Part shown: in pieces, positions 1-6,974 of the stretch
Layout: each line of letters begins with the position of its first letter
Numbering within the stretch: the stretch's first letter is position 1
NCBI GenBank assembly: GCA_036562265.1
Contig: DATCKS010000622.1
Location: 1-10,168 of the forward strand
Direction of reading: 5' to 3'
DNA length: 10,168 nt
From: DASVDK01 sp036562265 [NCBI: Thermodesulfobacteriota bacterium]
GTDB lineage: Bacteria > DASVDK01
The notes under the pieces: generated by a model
The model's input: the letters and a program-made list of their open reading frames with translations, nothing else
Told to the model about the DNA's origin: nothing
Databases searched by the model: none
Translations under genes and position numbers: made by a program

Positions 1-1017
1 GAGCTGCGCGTCGTGATCGACCGGGCCCGCGCCGCCGACCTCGGCGTCGACACGCGGGACATCGCCACGGCGTTGCGTCTCATGGTGGGCGGCGACGAGG
101 AGGTCACGCGGTTCCGCGACCCGCGCGTCGGCGAGGACTACGACGTTCAGCTCCGCCTGTCGGAGGAGGACCGCTCCGACCCCTCCACCATCTCGCGGCT
201 CTACGTGCCGCGCTCGTCGGGCGAGGGGCTCGTCCGGCTCGACAACGTGGTCCGGATCGTCTCGGGCGAGGGGCCCTCCCGGATCGATCGCCTCGACCGG
301 CAGCGCATGGTGGCGCTCCGCGCCGGCGTGGCGCCCGGCTACGCGCTCGCCGACCGGCTCGAGGCGCTGAGAGCGGCGACGGCCGAACTCAACCTGCCGC
401 CCGAGTACACGACCACGGTGTCCGGTCGCGGCCGCGAGCTCGAGCGCACGTTCCGGGAGTTCCTCTGGGCGTTCCTGCTCTCGGTCATCTTCATGTACCT
501 GATCCTCGCCTCGCAGTTCGAGAGCCTCGTCCACCCCTTGACGATCCTGATCTCGCTGCCGCTGTCGGTCCCCTTCGCCCTCTTCTCGCTCTGGGTGACC
601 GGCAACACGCTGAACCTCTACTCGGCGCTCGGCATCCTGGTCCTCTTTGGCGTCGTCAAGAAGAACGCCATCCTCCAGATCGACCACATGAACGGTCTCA
701 GGCGCCAGGGGATGGACCGCCTGTCGGCCATCATGCAGGCCAACCGCGATCGGCTGAGGCCCATCCTCATGACGACCCTCGCCCTCGTCGGCGGGATGCT
801 GCCGCTCGCGGTCGGCACCGGTCCCGGGGCCGAGGAGCGCCGCGCCATCGCGATCGTCGTCATCGGCGGCCAGACCCTCTCGCTGCTCCTGACGCTGCTC
901 GTGACGCCGGTCGTCTACTCCCTCTTCGACGACCTCGGGGCGCGGCTGCGCCCCAGGTCCAGGACCGCCGCCCGGCGTCCGAGCCCGGAGCGAGCGCCAG
1001 CGCCCGCGCTATCATGA
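1..1017 (+). CDS. RND-family efflux transporter, C-terminal part (5' end outside window)
   Basis: This is the C-terminal 338 residues of an AcrB/MdtB-like resistance-nodulation-division pump, an inner-membrane proton-driven exporter that works with a periplasmic adaptor and an outer-membrane channel. The frame is open from base 1, so the gene starts upstream. Numbering from the first visible codon, residues 1-140 are the end of the second periplasmic porter/docking region. Five membrane segments follow at about 154-173, 179-199, 204-224, 254-271 and 282-308, matching TM8-TM12 of the family. The TM10 motif GVVKKNAILQID holds the Lys (about 221) equivalent to the proton-relay lysine of AcrB, and TM11 begins with the family-typical RLRPILMT. 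A basic, low-complexity tail ends the protein. The stop lies 4 to 7 bp before the adaptor gene, so the two are almost certainly co-transcribed. The exported substrate cannot be told from this fragment. Confidence 0.95.
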   Translation, partial: ELRVVIDRARAADLGVDTRDIATALRLMVGGDEEVTRFRDPRVGEDYDVQLRLSEEDRSDPSTISRLYVPRSSGEGLVRLDNVVRIVSGEGPSRIDRLDRQRMVALRAGVAPGYALADRLEALRAATAELNLPPEYTTTVSGRGRELERTFREFLWAFLLSVIFMYLILASQFESLVHPLTILISLPLSVPFALFSLWVTGNTLNLYSALGILVLFGVVKKNAILQIDHMNGLRRQGMDRLSAIMQANRDRLRPILMTTLALVGGMLPLAVGTGPGAEERRAIAIVVIGGQTLSLLLTLLVTPVVYSLFDDLGARLRPRSRTAARRPSPERAPAPALS

Positions 1018-1024
1018 CGCCGTG

Positions 1025-2350
1025 ATGTCCGCGGCGCGCCGAAGGTTCCCGCATCGTCGCCTCGTCCTCGCCGCGGCCGGCCTCCTCGCCATCGTCGTCG
1101 TCCTCTGGCTCGCCCGCGGCTTCCACGAGGCCCCGGCGGCCCCCGCTCCGCCGACCGCCGCCGTCGAGGTGGCGCCGATCGTCGTCCGGGTGCGGGAGAC
1201 CGGCACCGTCATCCCCCGCCTCGCGGTCGAGGTCAAGTCCAAGGTCGGCGGCGAGGTCGTCAAGATGGCGGCCACCGAGGGGCAGGTCGTCGAAGCCGGC
1301 ACGGTCCTCGCCCAGATCGACCAGACCGACTTCGTCTCGCGCGTGCGCCAGGCCGAGGCCGACCTCGCCTCCGCCCGCGCCCGTCTCTCCGCCCTCGTCG
1401 AGGGGTCGCGGCCGCAGGAGATCGCCCAGGCGGAGGCCGAGGTCGCGCGGGCCAGGATCGCGCTCGCCGACGCGGAGAAGACCGAGAAGCGGCTCCGCGC
1501 GCTCCTCGAGGAGGGGTTCGTCTCCCGCTCCGAGGTCGACGCCGCGATCACCCAGCGCGAGATCGCCGAGCAGGCGCTCGTGCGGGCCAGGGAGGCGCTC
1601 TCGCTCGCCCGCGAGGGAACGCGGCAGCAGGAGATCGTCCAGGCGCGCGCCGCCGTCCTTCGGGCCGAGGACGTGCTGCGCAACGCCCGGGAGCAGCTGC
1701 GCGACACCGTCATCCGCGCCCCCATCAGCGGCACGGTGATCCGCCGCAAGGTGAACGAGGGCGAGATCGTCACGGCCGGCAACGTCTCCACGTCGGTCGG
1801 CACGCTCCTGCTCGTGGTGGCCGATCTCTCGGAGCTCCTGGTGCGCTCGAAGGTCAACGAGGTCGACGTCCCGAGGATCGCCATCGGGCAGCCGGCCGAG
1901 GTGCGCCTCGACGCCCTCCTCGGAACGGTGTATCGGGGCGAGGTGGTCCGGATCGCCCCCGCCGGCGACCGCGACGCCTCGAAGAACGTCGTGACGTACG
2001 AGGTGGACGTGCGGCTCGCCGACCCGGACGAGCGGATCCGGCCGGAGATGACGGCGAGCGTCGACATCATCGTCGGCCGCAAGGCGCGCGCCCTGGTCGT
2101 CCCCGCCGAGGCGGTTGAGCGCGAGGCGCCGCGCGCCGACGGCACCGTCCGCGAGGTCGTCTACGTCCGTCGCGGCGAGGGGACGGCGGCGACCTTCGAG
2201 CCGGTCCCGGTGACGACCGGGCTGCGCAACGAGACCCACGTCGAGATCCTCTCCGGCGTCGAGGCCGGCGACGTCGTGCGCCTCGGGTCGGGCGACGGCG
2301 ACGGGCCGGCCGGCGCGCCGCGACGCGGCCGGGCGGCGAGGGTGCGCTGA
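1025..2350 (+). CDS. HlyD/MacA-family periplasmic adaptor (membrane fusion protein)
   Basis: This is a periplasmic adaptor that links an inner-membrane pump to an outer-membrane channel. An N-terminal basic stretch and one hydrophobic segment (about residues 13-30) anchor it in the inner membrane or act as a signal. The domains follow the classic order: first half of the lipoyl-like domain (about 63-103, with [21 protein letters not shown]), a long Ala/Glu/Arg-rich coiled-coil hairpin (about 106-226), second lipoyl half (about 228-268, [20 protein letters not shown]), beta-barrel (about 270-350) and a membrane-proximal domain ending near 420. The hairpin contains two similar blocks beginning [14 protein letters not shown] and [14 protein letters not shown]. 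The ATG at 1025 is preferred; the GTG at 1022 would add one residue, and neither has a clear Shine-Dalgarno. The gene sits between an RND pump gene and a split MacB-type ABC exporter, so either or both could be its partner. Gene order and the downstream ABC pair favour a MacA/YknX role. Confidence 0.93.
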   Translation: MSAARRRFPHRRLVLAAAGLLAIVVVLWLARGFHEAPAAPAPPTAAVEVAPIVVRVRETGTVIPRLAVEVKSKVGGEVVKMAATEGQVVEAGTVLAQIDQTDFVSRVRQAEADLASARARLSALVEGSRPQEIAQAEAEVARARIALADAEKTEKRLRALLEEGFVSRSEVDAAITQREIAEQALVRAREALSLAREGTRQQEIVQARAAVLRAEDVLRNAREQLRDTVIRAPISGTVIRRKVNEGEIVTAGNVSTSVGTLLLVVADLSELLVRSKVNEVDVPRIAIGQPAEVRLDALLGTVYRGEVVRIAPAGDRDASKNVVTYEVDVRLADPDERIRPEMTASVDIIVGRKARALVVPAEAVEREAPRADGTVREVVYVRRGEGTAATFEPVPVTTGLRNETHVEILSGVEAGDVVRLGSGDGDGPAGAPRRGRAARVR

Positions 2351-2354
2351 GGCG

Positions 2355-3056
2355 GTGGTTCGGCCCGTCATCGAGGCGTCCGACCTCACGAAGACCTACC
2401 GGATGGGCGACGAGGAGGTGCACGCGCTGCGCGGCGTCTCGCTGCGCGTCGATCCGGGGGAGTTCGTGTCGATCATGGGCCCGTCCGGCAGCGGCAAGAC
2501 CACCCTCATGGACATCCTCGGCTGCCTGGCGAGGCCCACGTCGGGCCGCTACCGGCTCGAGGGGGAGGACGTGGCGCACCTGTCGGAGGCCGACCTCGCC
2601 CGGGTGCGCAACCGCCGGATCGGTTTCGTCTTCCAGACGTTCAACCTCCTCGCGCGCGCCGACGCGCGGGAGAACGTCGAGCTGCCGCTCCTCTACGCCG
2701 GCGTCCCGCGGGCCGAGCGCCGTGCCCGGGCCGAGGCGGCGCTCTCGGCCGTCGGCCTCGCCGACCGGATGCGCCATCGGCCGAACGAGCTGTCGGGCGG
2801 GCAGCGCCAGCGGGTCGCCATCGCGCGCGCGCTCGTGGCCGAGCCCGCCCTCGTCCTCGCCGACGAGCCCACGGGGAACCTCGACTCGCGCTCCGGGGCC
2901 GAGATCCTCGCCCTCTTCGAGGCGCTTTCCGCGCGCGGGGTGACGCTCGTCCTCGTCACGCACGACGCGGCGGTCGCCGGGCGCGCACGCCGCGTCGTCA
3001 CCATCCGCGACGGTTGCATCGTCGGCGACACCGCCGCCCGGCCGGTCCTCGCATGA
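2355..3056 (+). CDS. ABC transporter ATP-binding protein, MacB/LolD type
   Basis: This 233-residue cytoplasmic ATPase powers the permease encoded immediately downstream. All nucleotide-binding motifs are present: Walker A GPSGSGKT (42-49), Q-loop Gln94 in FVFQTFNLL, signature LSGGQ (146-150), Walker B LVLADEP (166-172) and the switch His203. The stretch EPTGNLDS after Walker B is typical of the LolD/MacB/FtsE group. Length matches stand-alone ATPases of this group, and nothing appears missing. The start is a GTG only 4 bp after the adaptor stop; GAGGGT at 2338-2343 is a possible ribosome binding site. The stop overlaps the permease start in an ATGA (3053-3056), which implies translational coupling and a fixed ratio. 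In E. coli MacB the ATPase and permease are one chain; here they are split, as in YknY/YknZ. Substrates of such exporters range from macrolides to peptides and lipoproteins and cannot be chosen here. Confidence 0.95.
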   Translation: MVRPVIEASDLTKTYRMGDEEVHALRGVSLRVDPGEFVSIMGPSGSGKTTLMDILGCLARPTSGRYRLEGEDVAHLSEADLARVRNRRIGFVFQTFNLLARADARENVELPLLYAGVPRAERRARAEAALSAVGLADRMRHRPNELSGGQRQRVAIARALVAEPALVLADEPTGNLDSRSGAEILALFEALSARGVTLVLVTHDAAVAGRARRVVTIRDGCIVGDTAARPVLA

Positions 3057-4279
3057 GCGTCGGCGAAGCCTTCCTCGTCGCGCTGCGCAGCCTCGCGGCC
3101 AATCGCCTGCGCACCGCCCTCACGATGCTCGGCATCGTGATCGGCGTCGCGGCCGTCATCGCCATGACGTCGATCGGCGAAGGGGCGCAGCGCCGGGTGA
3201 CGACCCAGATCACGAACCTCGGTACCAATCTGATCCTCGTCTTTCCCAGACGCCCGAGACCGAGCGAACTCGTGGGGCTCGCCGGTCGCTCCGAGGGCCT
3301 GGTCAAGTCGGACGCCGACGCCATCGCCGCCGAGGTCCCGGGGGCGGTGCTCGTCGCGCCGACGATCAACGTGACCGGCACCGCCCAGCGTCTCGACTAC
3401 ACCTTCGAGGGGAGCATCGAGGGGACGACGCCGAGCTACGCCGTCATCCGGAACTTCCCCGTGGCGCGCGGCCGCTTCCTGACCCAGGCGGACCTCGACG
3501 AGTGGCGGTCGGTGGCCGTCCTGGGGGCCGAAGCGGCCGAGGCGCTCTTCCCCGACGGGGTCGACCCCATCGGCGAGGACATCCGGATCGGCACGGAGCG
3601 CCTCGTCGTCGTCGGCGTCATGGTCCCCAAGGGGCAGGTCTTCTTCACGAACTTCGACGAGAAGATCTTCATCCCCATCACCACCGCCTCCAAGCGCTTC
3701 ACCGGCGACGAGCGTCTCGGTTCAATCCAGGTCGAGGCCCGCTCGCCGGCCGCCGTGGCGGAGACGCGCGCCGCCGTCGAGGCGCTCCTCGCGGCCAGGC
3801 ACGAGGGGGTCCCCGACTACCGGATCCGCAGCCAGGACGAGTTCCTCGGGACGCTGCGCCAGACGATCACGACCTTCCGGCTGCTCCTCGGCGGGATCGC
3901 CGCCATCTCGCTCCTCGTCGGCGGCATCGGCATCATGAACATCATGCTCGTGTCGGTCACCGAGCGGACGCGGGAGATCGGGGTCCGCAAGGCGGTCGGC
4001 GCCACGCGCGGCGACGTGCTGCGGCAGTTCCTGATCGAGGCGGTCGCGATCAGCACCGTGGGCGGGGCGATCGGCATCGTGGCCGGCATCGGCCTCGGCT
4101 TCGGGGTCGCCCGCCTGCTGTCGAAGGGGCTGCCCGGCGAGCCGTGGCTCGCGGTGGTGTCCCCCGAGGCCGTCGCGATCGCCGTGACGTTCGCCGTGGG
4201 GGTCGGGATCGTCTTCGGCCTCTATCCGGCCGCGCGGGCGGCGGCGCTCGACCCGGTCGAGGCGCTGCGATACGAATAG
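3053..4279 (+). CDS. MacB/FtsX-family ABC transporter permease
   Basis: This 408-residue inner-membrane permease has the four-helix MacB topology. TM1 is at about 21-42 after the amphipathic [17 protein letters not shown] motif. A large periplasmic MacB_PCD-type domain spans about 43-270, and TM2-TM4 lie at about 274-300, 329-355 and 372-394. The conserved cytoplasmic loop [18 protein letters not shown] (301-318) and the closing [18 protein letters not shown] are family hallmarks. The reading frame is open further upstream to 3014, but the ATG at 3053, overlapping the ATPase stop as ATGA, gives the expected N-terminus. With the adaptor and ATPase it forms a split MacAB (YknXYZ-like) mechanotransmission exporter, which moves periplasmic substrate through an outer-membrane channel. 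No TolC-like gene is in the window; it may lie upstream of the RND gene or elsewhere. Confidence 0.94.
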   Translation: MSVGEAFLVALRSLAANRLRTALTMLGIVIGVAAVIAMTSIGEGAQRRVTTQITNLGTNLILVFPRRPRPSELVGLAGRSEGLVKSDADAIAAEVPGAVLVAPTINVTGTAQRLDYTFEGSIEGTTPSYAVIRNFPVARGRFLTQADLDEWRSVAVLGAEAAEALFPDGVDPIGEDIRIGTERLVVVGVMVPKGQVFFTNFDEKIFIPITTASKRFTGDERLGSIQVEARSPAAVAETRAAVEALLAARHEGVPDYRIRSQDEFLGTLRQTITTFRLLLGGIAAISLLVGGIGIMNIMLVSVTERTREIGVRKAVGATRGDVLRQFLIEAVAISTVGGAIGIVAGIGLGFGVARLLSKGLPGEPWLAVVSPEAVAIAVTFAVGVGIVFGLYPAARAAALDPVEALRYE

Positions 4280-4280
4280 C

Positions 4281-4312
4281 CGGCGGCCGCGAGGGGTCCC
4301 TGGCGGCCGCCG
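4281..4312 (+). terminator. Strong GC hairpin after the permease gene, possible terminator or mRNA-stabilising stem
   Basis: CGGCGGCCGC (4281-4290) and GCGGCCGCCG (4303-4312) are perfect 10-base inverted repeats around a 12-base loop that can itself pair (AGGG with CCCT). The stem begins two bases after the permease stop and ends before the Shine-Dalgarno of the next gene. No T-run follows, so it is not a classical intrinsic terminator. It could still block 3' exonucleases or separate expression of the efflux genes from mqnA. The structure is seen directly; the function is inferred. Confidence 0.4.
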
Positions 4313-4319
4313 TCACGCG

Positions 4320-4325
4320 AGGAGG
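4320..4325 (+). promoter_or_regulatory. Shine-Dalgarno of mqnA
   Basis: AGGAGG lies 3 to 4 bases before ATG 4329 (AGGAGG-TAC-ATG) and just downstream of the 4281-4312 hairpin. It fixes the start of mqnA and is much stronger than the starts inside the efflux operon, which suggests mqnA is translated independently of it. Confidence 0.75.
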
Positions 4326-4328
4326 TAC

Positions 4329-5207
4329 ATGAACCGTCCGCTCGTCGTGGGAGAGATCGCCTACGCCAACGTGGTGCCGCTGTTCGACGCCTGGCGCGCC
4401 GCCGCCGGGGTCGGGCCCGACGAGGCGCCCCCCGGCGTGCGGATCGTCCGCGGCGAACCGGCCGCGCTCAACGAGGCGCTCGCGGCCGGCGAGATCGACC
4501 TCGCCCCCTGCTCGTCGATCGAGTACGCCCGCCGCCCCGACGCGTACCGCCTCTTGCCCGACCTGTCCATCGCCGCCGACGGCGCGGTGGAGAGCGTGCT
4601 CCTCTTCGCGCGGCGGCCCCTCGAGGCGCTCGCCCCGGCCGGCCGCAGGCCGCGCGTCGCCCTCTCGCCGGCGTCGGCCGCCTCGAACGCGCTCCTGCGC
4701 CTGATCCTCGCCGAGCGCGACATCGGGGCCGAGTTCGCGCCGGCCGACATGGCGAGCGCCGACGGCGCCGATGCCGTCCTCGTGATCGGCGACCAGGCCC
4801 TTGCGGCCGCCGCCGACGACGCCCGCGTCGCACGGGCGGCCGGCTACCCGCTGGTCTACGACCTGGGGTGCCTCTGGCGCGACCTGACCGGGCTCCCCTT
4901 CGTGTTCGCGCTCTTCATCGTCCGGGCCGAGACGGCCGAGACCCGGCCGGAGGCCGTGGCCCGGATCGGCGCCGCCCTGGCCGCGGCCAAGCGCGCCGCC
5001 CCGGCCCGCCGCCTCGAACTCGCGGCCCGGGAGGCCGGGCGAGGCGGCCTGTCCGCCGAGCGGCTGGCCGCCTACTGGTCCGCCATCCGGTACGACCTCG
5101 GCCCGCGCGAGCAGGCGGGCCTTACGGCCTACTTCCGCCTCGCCGCCAGGCACGGATTGCTACCCGCCGCTCCCCCGCTTCGCTTCACGTCCGCCCCTCT
5201 TCCCTAA
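4329..5207 (+). CDS. mqnA: Chorismate dehydratase MqnA (futalosine pathway of menaquinone synthesis)
   Basis: MqnA converts chorismate to 3-[(1-carboxyvinyl)oxy]benzoate, the first step of the futalosine route to menaquinone, in the cytoplasm. The 292-residue protein has the periplasmic-binding-protein-like fold seen in this family. Recognisable stretches are VGEIAYANVVPLF (7-19), GEPAALNEALAAGEIDLAPCSSIEYA (42-67), YRLLPDLSIAADGAVESVLLF (73-93), ADAVLVIGDQAL (148-159) and YDLGCLWRDLTGLPFVFALF (177-196). Asn14 and Ser89 lie where the family has active-site residues, as far as I recall. The related enzyme MqnD shares the fold but not this motif set, so MqnA is the better call. The last 15 or so residues (Pro-rich) look dispensable. 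No other mqn gene is in the window. A strong hairpin separates it from the efflux operon, and a regulator gene follows after 93 bp. Confidence 0.9.
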   Translation: MNRPLVVGEIAYANVVPLFDAWRAAAGVGPDEAPPGVRIVRGEPAALNEALAAGEIDLAPCSSIEYARRPDAYRLLPDLSIAADGAVESVLLFARRPLEALAPAGRRPRVALSPASAASNALLRLILAERDIGAEFAPADMASADGADAVLVIGDQALAAAADDARVARAAGYPLVYDLGCLWRDLTGLPFVFALFIVRAETAETRPEAVARIGAALAAAKRAAPARRLELAAREAGRGGLSAERLAAYWSAIRYDLGPREQAGLTAYFRLAARHGLLPAAPPLRFTSAPLP

Positions 5208-5249
5208 CCAGGGGGATGGGCGCTACCCTGAGTGCCTGGTTGACCCAGG
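5206..5249 (+). promoter_or_regulatory. Alternative hairpins and possible -35 element between mqnA and the DtxR-family gene
   Basis: The segment CCTGG (5235-5239) can pair with CCAGG on either side. AACCAGG (5206-5212) pairs with CCTGGTT (5235-5241), and CCTGG pairs alternatively with CCAGG (5245-5249) in a perfect 5-5-5 inverted repeat. CAGGG (5209-5213) could also pair with CCCTG (5226-5230). TTGACC (5240-5245) inside the second repeat resembles a -35 box, but no good -10 box is seen 17 bp on. The repeats are real; any role as operator, attenuator or mqnA terminator is inferred. Confidence 0.3.
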
Positions 5250-5263
5250 ACGTGCACACGCAC

Positions 5264-5278
5264 TTAGGTCCGCCCTAA
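5264..5278 (+). promoter_or_regulatory. Probable DtxR/MntR-type operator upstream of the regulator gene
   Basis: TTAGG-TCCGC-CCTAA is a perfect inverted repeat with five-base arms and a five-base spacer, ending 22 bp before ATG 5301. TTAGG/CCTAA half-sites are typical of operators bound by DtxR, IdeR and related MntR proteins, although classical DtxR boxes have longer spacing. It lies where a -10 box would be if TTGACC at 5240-5245 is the -35. This fits metal-dependent autorepression by the protein encoded directly downstream. Binding is inferred, not shown. Confidence 0.55.
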
Positions 5279-5288
5279 CCCGTAGCCC

Positions 5289-5294
5289 GGAGGG
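5289..5294 (+). promoter_or_regulatory. Shine-Dalgarno of the DtxR-family gene
   Basis: GGAGGG ends 6 bases before ATG 5301, at good spacing. It supports this start over later in-frame Met codons, which would cut into the first helix of the DNA-binding domain. Confidence 0.7.
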
Positions 5295-5300
5295 AGCGTC

Positions 5301-6053
5301 ATGCGCACGGAGCGGCCCAACGGCCCGCCGGTCACCTCGACCGTCGAGGACTATCTCCAGCTCATCTACAAGATGGTGCAGGAGCACCGGCCGGTGCTCG
5401 CGTCGCGGCTCGCCGAGCGGCTCGGCGTCTCGCTGCCGACGGTCCTCGGGACCCTCCAGCGGATGACCCGGGACGGCCTGGTCGAGAGCGACGAGAAGCG
5501 CCAGATCGGTCTCACCGCGCGCGGCCTCGGTCTCGCCGAGTCGATGGTTCGCCGCCAGCGCCTCGCCGAGCGGTTCCTCGTCGACGTGCTCGGCCTCGAC
5601 TGGGCCGAGGCCAACGTCGAGGCCCACCTCCTCGAGCACGCCATCAGCCCCAAGGTCGAGGCGCGCCTCAACGCCATGCTCCGGTCCCCCGCGACCTGCC
5701 CCCACGGCAACCCCATCCCGGGCAACGGCGCCGAGACGCCGCGCGACCTCGTCACCGTCGCGTCGGCCCAGCCGGGCGAGGTCTTCGTCGTCGACCGCCT
5801 GGCCGAGGACGCCGAGGGGGACGGTGAGTTCCTCGGCTGGCTCCAGCGTCACGGCGTCATGCCGGGCCGCCGGCTGACGGTGGTCGAGCACGAGCGCGTG
5901 GCCGGCACCGTGGTGCTCGAGGGGGAGAAGGGGCGCGTCACCTTCGGCCTCTCGGCCGCCGAACGGGTCTACGGCCGGCGCGAGGCGTCCGGCCGGGCCG
6001 CGGGCAACGGCGCGGCGAAGAGCCGCGACCGGGCCCACGAGAGGCGGGCGTAG
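5301..6053 (+). CDS. DtxR/MntR-family metal-dependent transcriptional regulator with FeoA/SH3-like domain
   Basis: This 250-residue cytoplasmic repressor probably senses Mn(II) or Fe(II). Residues 12-75 form the winged helix-turn-helix (TVEDYLQLIYKM, then SRLAERLGVSLPTVLGTLQRMTRDGLV). Residues 76-140 are the metal-binding and dimerisation domain, including RQRLAERFL, LLEHAISPKVEARL and the family hallmark CPHGNPIPG. Residues 148-227 form a FeoA/SH3-like domain, and a basic tail (228-250) follows. By alignment from memory, the primary metal site reads Asp17, His109, Glu112 and His113, against Met10/Cys102/Glu105/His106 in DtxR. Asp17 matches Asp8 of B. subtilis MntR, which leans towards manganese. 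The ancillary site seems weakened, with Gln86 and Asn105 at the two His positions and Glu90 kept. A TTAGG-N5-CCTAA repeat just upstream suggests autoregulation. No metal transporter gene is in the window, so its targets must lie elsewhere. Confidence 0.92.
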   Translation: MRTERPNGPPVTSTVEDYLQLIYKMVQEHRPVLASRLAERLGVSLPTVLGTLQRMTRDGLVESDEKRQIGLTARGLGLAESMVRRQRLAERFLVDVLGLDWAEANVEAHLLEHAISPKVEARLNAMLRSPATCPHGNPIPGNGAETPRDLVTVASAQPGEVFVVDRLAEDAEGDGEFLGWLQRHGVMPGRRLTVVEHERVAGTVVLEGEKGRVTFGLSAAERVYGRREASGRAAGNGAAKSRDRAHERRA

Positions 6054-6098
6054 CGGCCCGTCCGGCGTTCGTCGCTCGAGACGCCCGATCCCGCGGAC
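6054..6098. terminator. Convergent intergenic gap with weak stem candidates
   Basis: The 45-bp gap between the convergent DtxR-family and hydrolase genes has GGCGT (6064-6068) pairing with ACGCC (6081-6085). An alternative pairs CGGGCGT (6045-6051, over the end of the regulator gene) with ACGCCCG (6081-6087). There is no T-run on either strand. A bidirectional terminator would be expected here, but this evidence is weak. Confidence 0.2.
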
Positions 6099-6968
6099 TC
6101 AGGCCCTGCCGAGCGCGGCGCCGAGCGCCCCGAGGAACGCCTCGGGCTCTTCGATCGGCGGGTCGTCGGCGGCGTCCTCGACGACGTGCAGCGGCCACCC
6201 GTAGCGCTCGCTCGCGGCCTCGGCGACGGCCAGCGGGGTCGCCCGATCGTGCCGCCCCCAGATCAGGGTCGTCGGGACCGCGATCCGTGCGAGATCGGCC
6301 GGCGGGATCGCCGGCAGGCCGAACTGCTCCATGAGGCTGCGCTGAGCGGGCTTCAGGTCCGCCGCGCCCGCGCGGTCCAGGTTGTACGCCCGGAGCCGGT
6401 CCCAGCGCTCCCCCATCCGTTCGCGCAGGCGATCCAGGTCGAACGCGCACTGCTGCCAGAGACGATCGTGCGTCTCCGCGGTCGGCCGCGCGACGAACTC
6501 GGCCAGGGCCTCCCCGAAGGCCGGCTCGGGGCGGAAGGGCGTGAGCCCGAGCGTGTCCACGAGCACCAGCCGACCGAGCCGGTCGCCCCGGTCGGCGGCA
6601 AAGCGGATCGCGACGGCGCCGCCCAGCGTCTGCCCCACCACCGCGGGCGGCGTCTCGCAGGTGTGCTCGATCAACGCCTCCACCCACGCCGACGCGCGAG
6701 CGGGGTCGAGCGGGCCGTCGGCGGCCCCCGATGCGCCGTGGCCCGGCAGGTCCGGGGCGATCACGCGATGGGCCGTCACCAGGCCCGGAATCACGCGCAT
6801 CCAGTGGCCGGCGTAGGCGCCGGGGCCGTGCAGCAGCACCACGGGCGCTCCCGTGCCCCCCGTAAGGACGGCGGTCGAGATGCCCGCGAGTTCGAGTCGT
6901 CGCTCCGTGACGGGCAGTCCGTCCAGCACCCGCTGGCGGGTCGCCGTGTGCGTGTGCGCATTGGTCAT
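6099..6968 (-). CDS. Alpha/beta-hydrolase-fold protein with substituted catalytic residues (probable pseudoenzyme)
   Basis: The 289-residue protein has the order of motifs of single-domain alpha/beta hydrolases. The oxyanion-loop motif LLHGPG is at 45-50 and APDLPGHGAS at 71-80. The nucleophile-elbow strand VVGQTLGGAVAIRFA follows at 110-124, then a helical cap at about 140-225, IWGRHD (236-241) and a C-terminal PIEEPEAFL segment (271-279). The elbow normally reads GxSxG but here reads GQTLG, with Thr114 (ACG) at the nucleophile position. The usual catalytic His, expected a few residues before the PEAF segment, is Asp268 (GAC) in DAADDPP. The acid Asp241 is kept. Serine-hydrolase activity is therefore doubtful, and a binding or sensing role is possible. 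The ATG at 6968 is chosen over the GTG at 6989 because AAGGAG precedes it at 6-base spacing. It is the last gene of the minus-strand group, 163 bp after a TPR-LuxR regulator. Confidence 0.88.
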   Translation of the reverse strand: MTNAHTHTATRQRVLDGLPVTERRLELAGISTAVLTGGTGAPVVLLHGPGAYAGHWMRVIPGLVTAHRVIAPDLPGHGASGAADGPLDPARASAWVEALIEHTCETPPAVVGQTLGGAVAIRFAADRGDRLGRLVLVDTLGLTPFRPEPAFGEALAEFVARPTAETHDRLWQQCAFDLDRLRERMGERWDRLRAYNLDRAGAADLKPAQRSLMEQFGLPAIPPADLARIAVPTTLIWGRHDRATPLAVAEAASERYGWPLHVVEDAADDPPIEEPEAFLGALGAALGRA

Positions 6969-6974
6969 GACGGT

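Noticed and set aside
860-2389. Long minus-strand open frame (509 residues) opposite the adaptor gene, and further ones at 1012-2145 and 2067-2963
   Set aside because: They lie opposite clear family members, have composition dominated by Arg, Asp and Gly from codon mirroring at high GC, and show no domain motif.
3014-3052. Upstream extension of the permease frame by 13 residues
   Set aside because: The extension is His/Arg-rich and lies inside the ATPase gene; the ATGA overlap at 3053 gives the family-typical N-terminus.
4050-5153. Minus-strand open frame opposite permease end and mqnA
   Set aside because: It is a GC-rich shadow crossing a gene boundary and a hairpin, with no recognisable motif; mqnA on the plus strand is clear.
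5223-6038. Minus-strand open frame opposite the DtxR-family gene
   Set aside because: It mirrors the plus-strand gene in composition and would include the operator region; no family motif was seen.
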